In this document: positions 8,073-16,054 of the stretch, piece after piece
Layout: every line of letters begins with the position of its first letter
How positions within the stretch are numbered: position 1 is the stretch's first letter
NCBI GenBank assembly: GCA_937952245.1
Contig: CALFYS010000034.1
Span: forward strand, 1 to 41,839
DNA: 41,839 nucleotides
Direction of reading: 5' to 3'
From: an uncultured Alphaproteobacteria bacterium
GTDB lineage: Bacteria > Pseudomonadota > Alphaproteobacteria > Puniceispirillales > UBA1172
Notes under the pieces: model-generated
What the model saw: only the letters and a program-made list of their open reading frames with translations
Databases searched by the model: none
Told to the model about the DNA's origin: nothing
Position numbers and translations under genes: made by a program

Positions 8073-8114
8073 AGACGTGCTTCACGAGAGGTGATTCACA
8101 AGTGATGATTCACA
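8073..8114. repeat. three contiguous 14-bp tandem repeats, likely operator
   Basis: Units on the + strand: AGACGTGCTTCACG (8073-8086), AGAGGTGATTCACA (8087-8100), AGTGATGATTCACA (8101-8114). The middle unit matches the third at 12 of 14 positions and the first at 11 of 14. They begin 46 bases upstream of the photolyase FAD-domain gene. A protein that binds cooperatively to direct repeats is the simplest explanation; its identity is unknown. Confidence 0.6.
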
Positions 8115-8442
8115 GGCCGATAAAAGCACTAATGGCGATTTATGGTGAATTGCGTCAGGGTCTAGTCTTAAGACGACATCAGCAAAAAATAATCTTTACG
8201 TGGCAGAGTGTCGCGGAATTTTCAGCAAAAGCAATTTCCGCATCATCCATGATGATGTTTTGGATATTAAATTACCCAAACCTATTTTTACAGGTCATAA
8301 GATTACCCCACCATATTTTTGACATAAACTGTTGATTTTCAGGGGTTTAAAGCGAAAGAGCCGCGGTATATATACTGCTTATCGACGGGCTGACCCGCCG
8401 CATTTTACCCCTAAAACACCTTGAATATGTGGAGTTCAAACT
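8115..8442. other. long intergenic region upstream of DUF1127 gene
   Basis: About 330 bases with no convincing gene. It holds CATCATC/GATGATG arms (8241-8247, 8251-8257), a TTGACA (8319-8324) without a matching -10, the palindrome GTATATATAC (8366-8375) inside an imperfect 16-base palindrome, and possible long-range pairing of AGGGGT (8341-8346) with ACCCCT (8407-8412). Probably a promoter and structured leader for the DUF1127 gene. Confidence 0.4.
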
Positions 8443-8667
8443 ATGGCCTCAACCATGAAAGCCCTGTCCGCTTCAAACGACAACCTGACCGTTAAGTCCA
8501 GCAAATCATTTTTCAAAAAACTTGATCGTTGGATCAAAGTTGGTGGCATCAGCCGCTCACTGCATCAGCTTGATGACCGCACTCTTGATGATATTGGCGT
8601 GACCCGCGGTGACATCCGCGCCTTCGCCGAAAAGATTGTTGATAACGACAATCAAAACGCGGCGTAA
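8443..8667 (+). CDS. DUF1127 (YjiS-like) small protein
   Basis: A 74-residue protein whose C-terminal half carries the DUF1127 signature: SLHQLDDRTLDDIGVTRGDI, an Arg- and Leu-rich amphipathic helix-turn-helix segment ending in DIGxxRxDI. In other alphaproteobacteria, DUF1127 proteins have been linked to RNA turnover and phosphate or stress responses; the role here is unknown. A GGAG ribosome site lies 8 bases before ATG 8443. The gene stands alone, has a long upstream region and its own terminator, which suggests a monocistronic, separately regulated unit. Confidence 0.85.
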   Translation: MASTMKALSASNDNLTVKSSKSFFKKLDRWIKVGGISRSLHQLDDRTLDDIGVTRGDIRAFAEKIVDNDNQNAA

Positions 8668-8711
8668 CGCATCGCCATTTTAATGGCATGATGCCAATAT
8701 CATGATTGAAG

Positions 8712-8740
8712 AAGGCAATACCTTAGGTGTTGCCTTTTTT
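8712..8740 (+). terminator. Rho-independent terminator of the DUF1127 gene
   Basis: AAGGCAA (8712-8718) pairs with TTGCCTT (8730-8736), with inner ACC/GGT pairing, followed by a six-T run. Confidence 0.9.
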
Positions 8741-8763
8741 ATTGGGCGTATTCATCAGGGGGG

Positions 8764-9249
8764 TTAACTGCCTTGTCCTGAAAGCACCGGTGCTGAAACA
8801 CCTGTTGTCATCCAGCAGTTTTCAAAAGGCGCGGTGGTGGCTTTTTTCACCACCCAAGCAAAACCCAAGACTTGGCCGTCTTCATCTTCCATCAAGACTT
8901 TGAATTGAATCCATTTCGTGCTGCGGTTTTGTTCCGTCACCGTATGGCGTTTGTGATTCAACAACGGCTTATAGGCGGGGTTTTTGATCATTTCCGCAAA
9001 ACGATTAAAAGGCCCTGTGACCGCCCGATTATCAGGATGGGCAAAAGCCCATGTTTGTTTGATGCCAAAATCAGGGCTTGGGGAATCATTATTTTGCAGC
9101 GCTTCTAATTGGATGCGAACAACATCAATGGGGGCAATATCAGGACGGGGGGTCTTTAAGTTTTCATCCGCCAGAACTGAAAACGGCGCCAAAAACGGCA
9201 TGGCCAACAGCCCCAATAACAAGACCCGCCAAATCAACACAAATCGCAT
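8764..9249 (-). CDS. DUF4864 domain protein with signal peptide
   Basis: A 161-residue exported protein: a hydrophobic signal segment (about residues 4-28, cleavage near VLADE), followed by a single domain with the pattern of DUF4864, namely PIDVVRIQLEALQNND, WAFAHPDNRAVTGPFNRFAEM and a final FENCWMTTGV strand. Function unknown; the domain resembles NTF2-like cone folds in secondary structure, which is inference. ATG 9249 is chosen over ATG 9264 because AAGGAGGG lies just before it and overlaps the upstream alternative. The next gene upstream on the same strand starts at 9725. Confidence 0.75.
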   Translation of the reverse strand: MRFVLIWRVLLLGLLAMPFLAPFSVLADENLKTPRPDIAPIDVVRIQLEALQNNDSPSPDFGIKQTWAFAHPDNRAVTGPFNRFAEMIKNPAYKPLLNHKRHTVTEQNRSTKWIQFKVLMEDEDGQVLGFAWVVKKATTAPFENCWMTTGVSAPVLSGQGS

Positions 9250-9350
9250 AAAACCCTCCTTCATACCCTTGTTGCAATACCCTTATTGCAAACAGGGATA
9301 ACCATGCCCTTTGATTTTGGGCAAATCACGAGGAGGTCAAGGTGGCGGTA

Positions 9351-9725
9351 TTAATTGCTGTTTGCGCCTGTGCAATCAAAATAGGCTTCGGCTTCATCGG
9401 TTGAAAAAGCGATCTGGCGCATATAACTGCGGACATATCCTTTTTCCTGACAAATGGCCAGCGCTTCATCTTTGATCTCTTGGGGGGCGGTGACAAGGCT
9501 GGCATCTGTTTTGGTCCAGGTCATTCGATACCCCAATCCTTCAACATATTGAGGACCTGTATCCACGGGTTCAGCAGATGTATCTTCTGAAACTGTGGCG
9601 CTGGCGCTGACGCCTGTTTTTGAGACGCTCGCCGATTGGCAGGCCGACACGCCAAAAACAAGCGCGAAGACCATCATGAACTTCACTGAAAAAGAACGTG
9701 CCATCAGAAGGTTTTGAGTTGCCAT
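9351..9725 (-). CDS. small hypothetical lipoprotein
   Basis: A 124-residue protein with a signal peptide ending in the lipobox VSAC (Cys29), followed by a Ser/Thr/Val-rich low-complexity linker and a compact C-terminal region containing two cysteines (one in ALAICQEKGY, one in YFDCTG) that could form a disulfide. No family recognised. An AAGG site lies about 10 bases before ATG 9725; a second in-frame ATG at 9704 would shorten the n-region without losing the lipobox. Probably anchored to a membrane facing the periplasm. Confidence 0.65.
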   Translation of the reverse strand: MATQNLLMARSFSVKFMMVFALVFGVSACQSASVSKTGVSASATVSEDTSAEPVDTGPQYVEGLGYRMTWTKTDASLVTAPQEIKDEALAICQEKGYVRSYMRQIAFSTDEAEAYFDCTGANSN

Positions 9726-9833
9726 ATTCGTTAGCCTTAATCATAAATAAAACCTGTATTGGTACTTTTTTCTATTCAACATCCATTGTCAACCAACTTA
9801 ATCGTGAACGCTATCAACCCTTAAGGACAGGCC

Positions 9834-10142
9834 ATGATCTATTCGATTTTTCAGCTGATTGATATTGTCATCAATCTATATATCTGGACATTGCTGGCCT
9901 TGGTGATTTCCAGCTGGTTGATCGCGTTTAACATCATCAACCCTTATCAACCTTTGGTGCGGCGGATTTTAATGGCGCTGGATGCCCTGCATCGGCCTAT
10001 TTTGATGCCGATCCAGCGGGTTCAATATCGCATCATGCCCAATATGGGGGGAATTGATCTATCCCCCATCGTTGCCTTTTTGGCGGCGCAATACCTTGTG
10101 GGGCCAATTTTAAAACACGCCACCCTAGCCATTTTAGGATAA
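9834..10142 (+). CDS. YggT family membrane protein
   Basis: A 102-residue protein with two YggT-type hydrophobic halves separated by the conserved polar segment NPYQPLVRRILMALDALHRPILMPIQR. Members are small inner-membrane proteins implicated in osmotic or cell-envelope functions, with no defined activity. An AGGACAGG site precedes ATG 9834. In many alphaproteobacteria the gene sits beside a DUF167 gene and near folD; here folD follows after 126 bases and no DUF167 gene is present. Confidence 0.9.
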   Translation: MIYSIFQLIDIVINLYIWTLLALVISSWLIAFNIINPYQPLVRRILMALDALHRPILMPIQRVQYRIMPNMGGIDLSPIVAFLAAQYLVGPILKHATLAILG

Positions 10143-10268
10143 TCGCCTTATAAGAGCCGTGCCGGGGCGATATGTTCTGATTTGGCGCATTATATGGCGA
10201 CATTGAAACGAAAATCGCACCTGAAAAGTCTATGCTGGCCACAGGTTTAATTCTGAAAGGACATTAAG

Positions 10269-11171
10269 ATGGATCCGAATAAAGTTATCGACGGTAAAGC
10301 CTTTGCCGCAGGCCTCACCCAAAGAATTGGTGCTGCTGTCACTGAATTTACCGCCGCGGGTCATCCTCAACCTGGTCTTGCTGTTGTGCTTGTTGGCGAA
10401 GACCCTGCCAGCCAGGTTTATGTCCGCAATAAAATCCGCACCACCACCGAAGCGGGGATGCGTTCCATCGAATATAAGCTTGATGCCTCAACCTCACAGG
10501 ATGAGTTGATGGCATTGATCGAAAAACTGAACAAGGATGACGGCGTTGACGGCATTCTGGTGCAATTGCCTCTGCCCAAGCAAATTGATGGTGACGCGGT
10601 GATCAATGCCATTGACCCTGAAAAAGATGTTGATGGCTTCCATGTCATTAATGTCGGGCGGCTGTCTATTGGCCTTGATTCGCTGATCCCTTGCACGCCT
10701 TATGGCTGCATCATGCTGCTGGAAGATCATTTCGGCGATTTAAGCGGCAAATCCGCGGTGGTTGTGGGGCGGTCAAATATCGTTGGTAAGCCGATGGCGC
10801 AATTGCTGTTGAGCCGGAATTGCACCGTCACTGTTGCCCATTCACGGACAAGCAACCTGCAAGATGTTTGCCGTGCGGCCGATATTGTGGTGGCGGCGGT
10901 GGGTCGTCCTGAAATGATTGATGGCGATTGGATCAAAGAAGGGGCGGTGGTGATTGATGTTGGCATCAACCGTGTTCCTGCCCCTGAAAAAGGCGAAGGC
11001 AAATATCGCCTGACCGGTGATGTCGATTATGAAAGCGCCGGCGCTAAAGCCAGCGCCATCACGCCTGTCCCCGGTGGGGTCGGCCCCATGACAATCGCTT
11101 GCTTGTTGCGAAACACCATGGTTGCGGCAGCTCGTCGCCGTGGTGTTGAAGTGCCTGCTTCAATCGGGTAA
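10269..11171 (+). CDS. folD: bifunctional methylenetetrahydrofolate dehydrogenase / cyclohydrolase
   Basis: A 300-residue cytoplasmic enzyme that interconverts 5,10-methylene-, 5,10-methenyl- and 10-formyl-tetrahydrofolate using NADP. Seen motifs: VGEDPASQVYVRNK with the catalytic Lys, DGILVQLPLP, PCTPYGC, the VVVGRSNIVGKPMA dinucleotide-binding loop, VIDVGINR and the signature TPVPGGVGPMT. Full length for the family. An AAAGGA site precedes ATG 10269. It supplies one-carbon units and so connects with the sarcosine-oxidase locus in the same window, which releases methylene-tetrahydrofolate or formaldehyde. Confidence 0.97.
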   Translation: MDPNKVIDGKAFAAGLTQRIGAAVTEFTAAGHPQPGLAVVLVGEDPASQVYVRNKIRTTTEAGMRSIEYKLDASTSQDELMALIEKLNKDDGVDGILVQLPLPKQIDGDAVINAIDPEKDVDGFHVINVGRLSIGLDSLIPCTPYGCIMLLEDHFGDLSGKSAVVVGRSNIVGKPMAQLLLSRNCTVTVAHSRTSNLQDVCRAADIVVAAVGRPEMIDGDWIKEGAVVIDVGINRVPAPEKGEGKYRLTGDVDYESAGAKASAITPVPGGVGPMTIACLLRNTMVAAARRRGVEVPASIG

Positions 11172-11196
11172 AACGTCACAAGGAAATGGAGCGACT

Positions 11197-11394
11197 ATGG
11201 CGTGGCAATATATCATCTTAGGGCTGTCGATGCTGGCGGTGGCTGGCGTTCTTTTTTGGGGCGTCATTACCATGGCTCGGGGCGGTGAATATAATGCCAA
11301 ATGGTCAAATAAAATTATGCGTTACCGCATTGTCCTGCAAGGCATTGCACTACTGGTCTTTGTGGTGATATTAACGATGGCAAGCGGGCGTTGA
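11197..11394 (+). CDS. twin-transmembrane HIG1-domain protein
   Basis: A 65-residue protein made of two hydrophobic segments (about 5-26 and 46-62) joined by a polar loop with KWSNKIMRYRIVLQG, the pattern of the HIG_1_N (hypoxia-induced protein) family. Related proteins bind respiratory complexes such as cytochrome oxidase. The start at ATG 11197 follows GGAG by 6 bases; a longer in-frame reading into folD is unlikely. It is followed by the cobalamin adenosyltransferase and etfBA, a neighbourhood seen in other alphaproteobacteria. Confidence 0.82.
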   Translation: MAWQYIILGLSMLAVAGVLFWGVITMARGGEYNAKWSNKIMRYRIVLQGIALLVFVVILTMASGR

Positions 11395-11445
11395 ATATCA
11401 GCGGCGCGCGCTGTATAGATACCGGATACCAATTGGGGTTTTTTG

Positions 11446-12021
11446 ATGGTTAAACTGAATAAAATCTACACCCGTACAGGCGATAATGGTGAAACCAGCC
11501 TTGTTAACGGGCATCGTGTGTCCAAACATTCGGTTCGGCCATCGGCTTTTGGTTCTGTCGATGAGTTAAACTCTATTCTTGGGGTGTGCCGCCTTCATAC
11601 CGGCCAGATGCAGGATTCTAAATTTGACGAAATGTTAAGCCGCATCCAGAACGATTTGTTTGATCTGGGCGCTGATTTAGCCACCCCCCATAATGAAAGC
11701 CGCGGCGATGGTGATTTGCGCATCACCGAAGGGCAAGTCAATCGCCTTGAAGCTGAAATTGATTCCATGAACGCTGAGCTGGAACCGCTGACATCATTTG
11801 TCTTGCCGGGCGGCGCGGCGGCGGCGGCTTATATTCATTTGGCGCGCGCTCAGGCTCGCCGTGCTGAACGTGAGATGACTGAACTGGCAACCCAAGAAGT
11901 TGTTGGCGAACCTGCCATGCAGTTTATCAACCGTCTGTCGGATCATTTGTTTGTCATGGCCCGATATATCAATAATATTGAGGATAGTGACGTCCTCTGG
12001 AAACCTGGAATGAATGCATAA
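11446..12021 (+). CDS. PduO-type ATP:cob(I)alamin adenosyltransferase
   Basis: A 191-residue cytoplasmic enzyme that transfers the adenosyl group of ATP to cob(I)alamin to make adenosylcobalamin. The ATP-binding signature YTRTGDNGETSL is at the N-terminus; further motifs are FGSVDELNSILG, FVLPGG, ARAQARRAERE and NRLSDHLFVMAR. ATG 11446 is the likely start; a TTG just before it is less likely. It lies in line with the HIG1 gene upstream and etfBA downstream. Adenosylcobalamin would serve enzymes such as methylmalonyl-CoA mutase, which are not in this window. Confidence 0.95.
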   Translation: MVKLNKIYTRTGDNGETSLVNGHRVSKHSVRPSAFGSVDELNSILGVCRLHTGQMQDSKFDEMLSRIQNDLFDLGADLATPHNESRGDGDLRITEGQVNRLEAEIDSMNAELEPLTSFVLPGGAAAAAYIHLARAQARRAEREMTELATQEVVGEPAMQFINRLSDHLFVMARYINNIEDSDVLWKPGMNA

Positions 12022-12069
12022 ATTCATCCATTGTAACGAGCATCAATGCAACGAGAAGGAGCACCGCTC

Positions 12070-12819
12070 ATGAAAATCCTAGTCCCTGTTAAACGGGTTA
12101 TTGATTACAACGTGAAGGTTCGCGTTAAAGCCGATCAAACTGGTGTTGAACTGGCCAATGTTAAAATGGCGATGAATCCATTTGACGAAATCGCGGTCGA
12201 ACAAGCCATCCGCTTGAAGGAAGCTGGCACCGCCAGTGAAATCGTTGTTGTTTCAATTGGTCCTGACCAGTCACAGGAAACCATCCGTACGGCCTTGGCC
12301 ATGGGCGCTGATCGCGGGCTTCATGTTCCGGCATCCCACGATACAGAGCCGCTTGCCGTGGCTAAAGTGCTGAAGGCGCTTGTCGAAAAAGAAGAGCCAG
12401 GCCTTGTTATCTTGGGCAAGCAGGCGATTGATGATGACAGCAACCAAACAGGCCAGATGTTGTCTGCCCTTCTTGGTTGGCCACAAGCGACATTCGCTTC
12501 CGGCGTTGAGATCGCGGGCGATGAATTGAAAGTCATCCGTGAAGTTGATGGCGGTCTTGAGCATATCACATCAAAAATGCCAGCCATTATTACCGTTGAC
12601 CTGCGTTTGAATGAACCGCGTTACGCGTCATTGCCAAACATCATGAAGGCTAAGAAAAAGCCGCTTGATCAGGTTAGCCTTGATGACCTTGGGGTCGATG
12701 CCGAACAGCGTCTGACCGTGGTCAAAGTTGAAGAGCCGCCAGCACGTGAAGCTGGTATCACCGTCGCCTCAGTCAGTGAACTGGTCGATAAACTGAAAAA
12801 CGAAGCCAAAGTAATTTAA
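12070..12819 (+). CDS. etfB: electron transfer flavoprotein beta subunit
   Basis: A 249-residue subunit, the standard family length. Motifs: MKILVPVKRVIDYNVKVRV start, NPFDEIAVEQAIRLKE, and the AMP-binding region with DDDSNQTGQM. The ETF heterodimer carries electrons from acyl-CoA and methylated-amine dehydrogenases to the quinone pool through ETF:quinone oxidoreductase. ATG 12070 has an AAGGAG site 8 bases upstream; the in-frame ATG at 12046 lies before that site. etfA follows after 10 bases, so the two are co-expressed. Confidence 0.97.
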   Translation: MKILVPVKRVIDYNVKVRVKADQTGVELANVKMAMNPFDEIAVEQAIRLKEAGTASEIVVVSIGPDQSQETIRTALAMGADRGLHVPASHDTEPLAVAKVLKALVEKEEPGLVILGKQAIDDDSNQTGQMLSALLGWPQATFASGVEIAGDELKVIREVDGGLEHITSKMPAIITVDLRLNEPRYASLPNIMKAKKKPLDQVSLDDLGVDAEQRLTVVKVEEPPAREAGITVASVSELVDKLKNEAKVI

Positions 12820-12829
12820 GGGGTCAACC

Positions 12830-13759
12830 ATGTCTATTCTCGTTCTTGCAGAACACGATAATAATGAATTAAACCCAGCAACTTTGAATGCGGTTGCAGC
12901 GGCTGCTCAAGTTGGCGGCGATATTGATATTCTTGTTGCTGGCAGCGGCTGTGGTGCTGTTGCTGACGCGGCGGCAAAAGTTGCTGGCGTCAACAAAGTG
13001 CTATGTGCTGACAGCGCCGAATATGCCAATGGCATTGCCGAAAACATGATCCCATTGATCATGTCTGTTGTTGATGGCTACAGCCATTTGATGGCAGCGG
13101 CCACCACTTACGGCAAAAATATCCTGCCCGGCGTTGCCGCTCTTAAGGATGTTGCTCAAATTTCTGACATCATCCGTGTTGATGATGCCGATACGTTCCA
13201 GCGTCCGATTTATGCTGGTAACGCTTTGGCCACCGTCAAGTCAGGTGAAGCCCTGAAGGTAATCACTGTCCGCACCACATCATTTGAAGCCGTTGCAGCA
13301 GAAGGCGGCAGCGCCGCTGTTGAGTCTGTTGGCGCGACTGGTGATGCGGGCAAGACCGCCTTTGGTAAGTCTGAATTGTCATCATCTGATCGTCCTGAAC
13401 TGACATCAGCCAAGATCGTTATTTCTGGCGGTCGCGGGATGCAGGATGGCTCAAACTTCGCCATGCTTGAAAAAGTCGCTGATAAATTGGGTGCCGCCGT
13501 TGGCGCATCACGCGCGGCTGTTGATGCTGGTTTTGTGCCAAACGATTATCAGGTTGGCCAGACCGGTAAAGTTGTTGCTCCTGACCTTTATGTTGCGGTT
13601 GGTATTTCCGGCGCTATTCAGCACCTTGCTGGCATGAAAGACTCGAAAGTCATCGTTGCCATCAACAAGGATGAAGAAGCCCCGATCTTCCAAGTCGCGG
13701 ATTATGGTCTGGTGGATGACTTGTTCACCGCTGTCCCCGAACTTGATGGCGAACTGTAA
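12830..13759 (+). CDS. etfA: electron transfer flavoprotein alpha subunit
   Basis: A 309-residue subunit. The N-terminal half is an ETF domain and the C-terminal third binds FAD: SGGRGMQDGSNF, ASRAAVDAGFVPNDYQVGQT, the ISGAIQHLAGM loop and INKDEEAPIFQVADYGLVDD. It is the standard length and ends at a strong terminator, which closes the operon running from the HIG1 gene or from folD. It partners EtfB. Confidence 0.97.
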   Translation: MSILVLAEHDNNELNPATLNAVAAAAQVGGDIDILVAGSGCGAVADAAAKVAGVNKVLCADSAEYANGIAENMIPLIMSVVDGYSHLMAAATTYGKNILPGVAALKDVAQISDIIRVDDADTFQRPIYAGNALATVKSGEALKVITVRTTSFEAVAAEGGSAAVESVGATGDAGKTAFGKSELSSSDRPELTSAKIVISGGRGMQDGSNFAMLEKVADKLGAAVGASRAAVDAGFVPNDYQVGQTGKVVAPDLYVAVGISGAIQHLAGMKDSKVIVAINKDEEAPIFQVADYGLVDDLFTAVPELDGEL

Positions 13760-13776
13760 GCCATACTTAAATACAG

Positions 13777-13805
13777 AAACGGGGCTTTTTAGCCCCGTTT
13801 TTTTT
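13777..13805 (+). terminator. Rho-independent terminator of etfBA
   Basis: Perfect 10-bp stem AAACGGGGCT (13777-13786) with AGCCCCGTTT (13791-13800), four-base loop, then continuous T to 13805. Confidence 0.95.
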
Positions 13806-13824
13806 GCCTTTTTTAGCCCGCCTT

Positions 13825-14388
13825 TTATGACTTTAACGTTGCGACCACCGCGTCAATCACATCAGGCTGGTCCCATTCAAGCGGCCCTTCAACCATGCCA
13901 ATAATCTGCCCCCCGGGGCGGATGAAATAACTGCTGGGCATGACCTTGATCTGTAAAGCCCGGGGCAATTCCCCTGATTTTTCAAAGACGGATCGTTCAA
14001 TATCAATGCCTTTATCGGCCAAAAACGGCGCGCCGAAATCAATCCCTTTGCGGTCCAGCCCGATCAGCATCACCGCCATATCATGGCGCGCCAAGGCCGC
14101 GTCAAGACGTTGCAAGGCTGGCAATTCATGAACACAAGGCGGGCACCAGCTGGCCCAGAAATTGACCAACATCGGGCGATCAACCCTAACCGCAAGCGGT
14201 GATGCATCACCCGTCTTGTCCAACAAAGGCGTATCAGGGCTTGCCCGATCAAGCGGTTTCATTGTATCCAATGCAGCAGAGGCATATCGCATCAGGCCAA
14301 AATTGGTCAAACCAGCGCTGATGATACCAGCGGCACATTTTTGATTGAACTGACGGCGTGATAAGGTGAGATTGTGTATCTTGCTCAT
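13825..14388 (-). CDS. TlpA-like thioredoxin-fold protein with Tat-type signal
   Basis: A 187-residue redoxin. From ATG 14388 the N-terminus reads as a twin-arginine signal: SRRQFNQK followed by a moderately hydrophobic stretch and an ASA cleavage site near residue 39. The mature domain has VNFWASWCPPC (Cys82, Cys85), followed by the cis-Pro region VMPSSYFI and GMVEGPLEW. TlpA proteins reduce periplasmic disulfides, for example in cytochrome c and oxidase assembly. Tat export of such a small redoxin is unusual. Its start is 16 bases from the divergent argH start. A longer reading from 14493 would lie inside argH and lacks support. Confidence 0.85.
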   Translation of the reverse strand: MSKIHNLTLSRRQFNQKCAAGIISAGLTNFGLMRYASAALDTMKPLDRASPDTPLLDKTGDASPLAVRVDRPMLVNFWASWCPPCVHELPALQRLDAALARHDMAVMLIGLDRKGIDFGAPFLADKGIDIERSVFEKSGELPRALQIKVMPSSYFIRPGGQIIGMVEGPLEWDQPDVIDAVVATLKS

Positions 14389-14404
14389 GAACGGAAAATA
14401 ACAG

Positions 14405-15811
14405 ATGACCGATAACAAGAATACTAAAAATGCCAGCAGTATTTGGGGCGGCCGCTTTGATGGCGGGGTTTCAAGCGTGATGGAACGGATCAACGCGTCG
14501 ATTGATTTTGACCGTGAACTTTATCGCCAAGATATTGCCGGGTCCAAAGCCCATGCCGCCATGCTGGTCAAGACCGGGATTATCAGCCCCGAAGATGGCG
14601 ATGCTATCGCCCAAGGGCTTGATCAAATCGCCGATGAGATCAGCCAAGGTCAGTTTGAATTTTCCGCCGCCCTTGAAGATATTCACATGAATATTGAAAC
14701 CCGACTGGCGGAATTAACAGGGGATGCCGCCAAAAGATTGCATACCGCACGGTCACGTAATGATCAGGTCGCCACCGATTTGCGCCTTTGGGTTCGTGAT
14801 GCCATTGATCAGATTGATGCTGATATTAAAGCCCTGCAAGCCAGCCTTGTTGACCAAGCGGAAACCCATGCCGCCACCGTCATGCCGGGCTATACCCATC
14901 TGCAAACAGCACAGCCTGTTACCGTGGGGCATCATCTGTTGGCCTATGTTGAAATGCTGGGACGTGACCGCGGCCGATTTGCCGATGCCAGAGCACGGAT
15001 GAATGAATCGCCTTTGGGCGCGGCGGCATTGGCCGGCACATCCTTCCCGATTGACCGTGAGATGACCGCCAAAACCCTTGGGTTTGACCATGCGATGCGG
15101 AATTCCATGGACGCGGTTTCAGACCGTGACTTTGCCGTTGAGTTTTTATTTAACGCCAGCCTGACGGCGGTTCATCTGTCACGCTTGGCCGAAGAATTGG
15201 TGCTGTGGTCATCGGATCGTTTTGGCTTTATCACCTTATCGGATGAATTTTCCACCGGCTCATCAATCATGCCGCAAAAGCGCAATCCCGATGCGGCGGA
15301 ATTGGTGCGCGCCAAGCCCGGCCGCATTACCGGCAGTTTGATCGCGCTTTTGACCATCCTAAAAGGTCTGCCAATGACCTATGGCAAAGATTTGCAGGAA
15401 GACAAAGAACCTGTGTTTGATGCGGCGGAACATTTGATGATCGCGCTGGCGGCCACCACCGGCATGATGCGCGACCTGACGTTCCAGCCTGAAGCGATGC
15501 GCGAGGCCTTAATGCACGGCTTTGCCACCGCAACCGATTTGGCCGATTGGATGGTTCGGGTGTTAAACCTGCCCTTCCGCCAAGCCCATCACGCCACCGG
15601 CGCGATTGTCGCCTTGGCCGAAAAGAAATCCTGCCGGTTGGATGAATTATCTCTTGGCGATATGCAATCCATCTTGCCTGAAATCACCGCCGATGTGTTT
15701 GATGTGCTGACCGTTGATCATTCTGTGGCATCCCGCACCAGCCTTGGCGGCACCGCCCCTGATTTGGTGGCCAATGCCGTCATCGCGGCAAGAAAACAGT
15801 TTGATCTTTAA
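14405..15811 (+). CDS. argH: argininosuccinate lyase
   Basis: A 468-residue enzyme of the aspartase/fumarase superfamily that splits argininosuccinate into arginine and fumarate, the last step of arginine synthesis. Motifs in order: SIWGGRFDGG, TARSRNDQVATD, MPGYTHLQTAQPVT, and the mobile catalytic loop GSSIMPQKRNPD with Ser286/Ser287. Typical length. The ribosome site is weak (GGAAAA). lptM and lysA follow closely on the same strand, an order common in alphaproteobacteria. Confidence 0.97.
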   Translation: MTDNKNTKNASSIWGGRFDGGVSSVMERINASIDFDRELYRQDIAGSKAHAAMLVKTGIISPEDGDAIAQGLDQIADEISQGQFEFSAALEDIHMNIETRLAELTGDAAKRLHTARSRNDQVATDLRLWVRDAIDQIDADIKALQASLVDQAETHAATVMPGYTHLQTAQPVTVGHHLLAYVEMLGRDRGRFADARARMNESPLGAAALAGTSFPIDREMTAKTLGFDHAMRNSMDAVSDRDFAVEFLFNASLTAVHLSRLAEELVLWSSDRFGFITLSDEFSTGSSIMPQKRNPDAAELVRAKPGRITGSLIALLTILKGLPMTYGKDLQEDKEPVFDAAEHLMIALAATTGMMRDLTFQPEAMREALMHGFATATDLADWMVRVLNLPFRQAHHATGAIVALAEKKSCRLDELSLGDMQSILPEITADVFDVLTVDHSVASRTSLGGTAPDLVANAVIAARKQFDL

Positions 15812-15846
15812 TCGTCTGGCCATAGAGTAAGTTTGAGGAGTTCGCG

Positions 15847-16047
15847 ATGCGTGCAATTAGAACAGAAAATCACCCTGCTAAGGCCATGCGTTTGAAGTCG
15901 GGTTTTGGGTCGTTTCAACGCCAGCACCTTCGGATGATGGCGATGGTTCTGCTTGGCCTGATGCTGGCGTCCAGCCTGAGCGCTTGCGGCAAAAGAGGTG
16001 AGCCTTACCGCCCTTCAGAAGTGCCTGAAACCTCATCAACGTCATAG
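15847..16047 (+). CDS. lptM: LptM-like small lipoprotein
   Basis: A 66-residue protein with a 29-residue polar/basic leader, a hydrophobic core, lipobox LSAC (Cys47), then the hallmark CGKRGEPYRP that identifies the LptM/YifL family. LptM helps mature the LptD-LptE lipopolysaccharide translocon in E. coli. GAGGAG lies 6 bases before ATG 15847. The n-region is longer than usual, so a later start (for example ATG 15886, or the Met30 codon) is possible. Position between argH and lysA is the conserved place for this gene in alphaproteobacteria. Confidence 0.88.
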   Translation: MRAIRTENHPAKAMRLKSGFGSFQRQHLRMMAMVLLGLMLASSLSACGKRGEPYRPSEVPETSSTS

Positions 16048-16054
16048 GCTTGAT

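Noticed and set aside
8102..8335. 77-codon reading frame in the gap before the DUF1127 gene
   Set aside because: No ribosome site, no recognisable family, odd composition, and it overlaps the tandem repeats and palindromic elements; likely chance.
14389..14493. 35-residue N-terminal extension of the TlpA-like protein
   Set aside because: It would lie within argH coding sequence, and the shorter form gives a complete Tat signal peptide.
15998..16054. 19-residue N-terminal extension of LysA
   Set aside because: It lies within lptM; the ATG at 16055 gives the usual LysA N-terminus.
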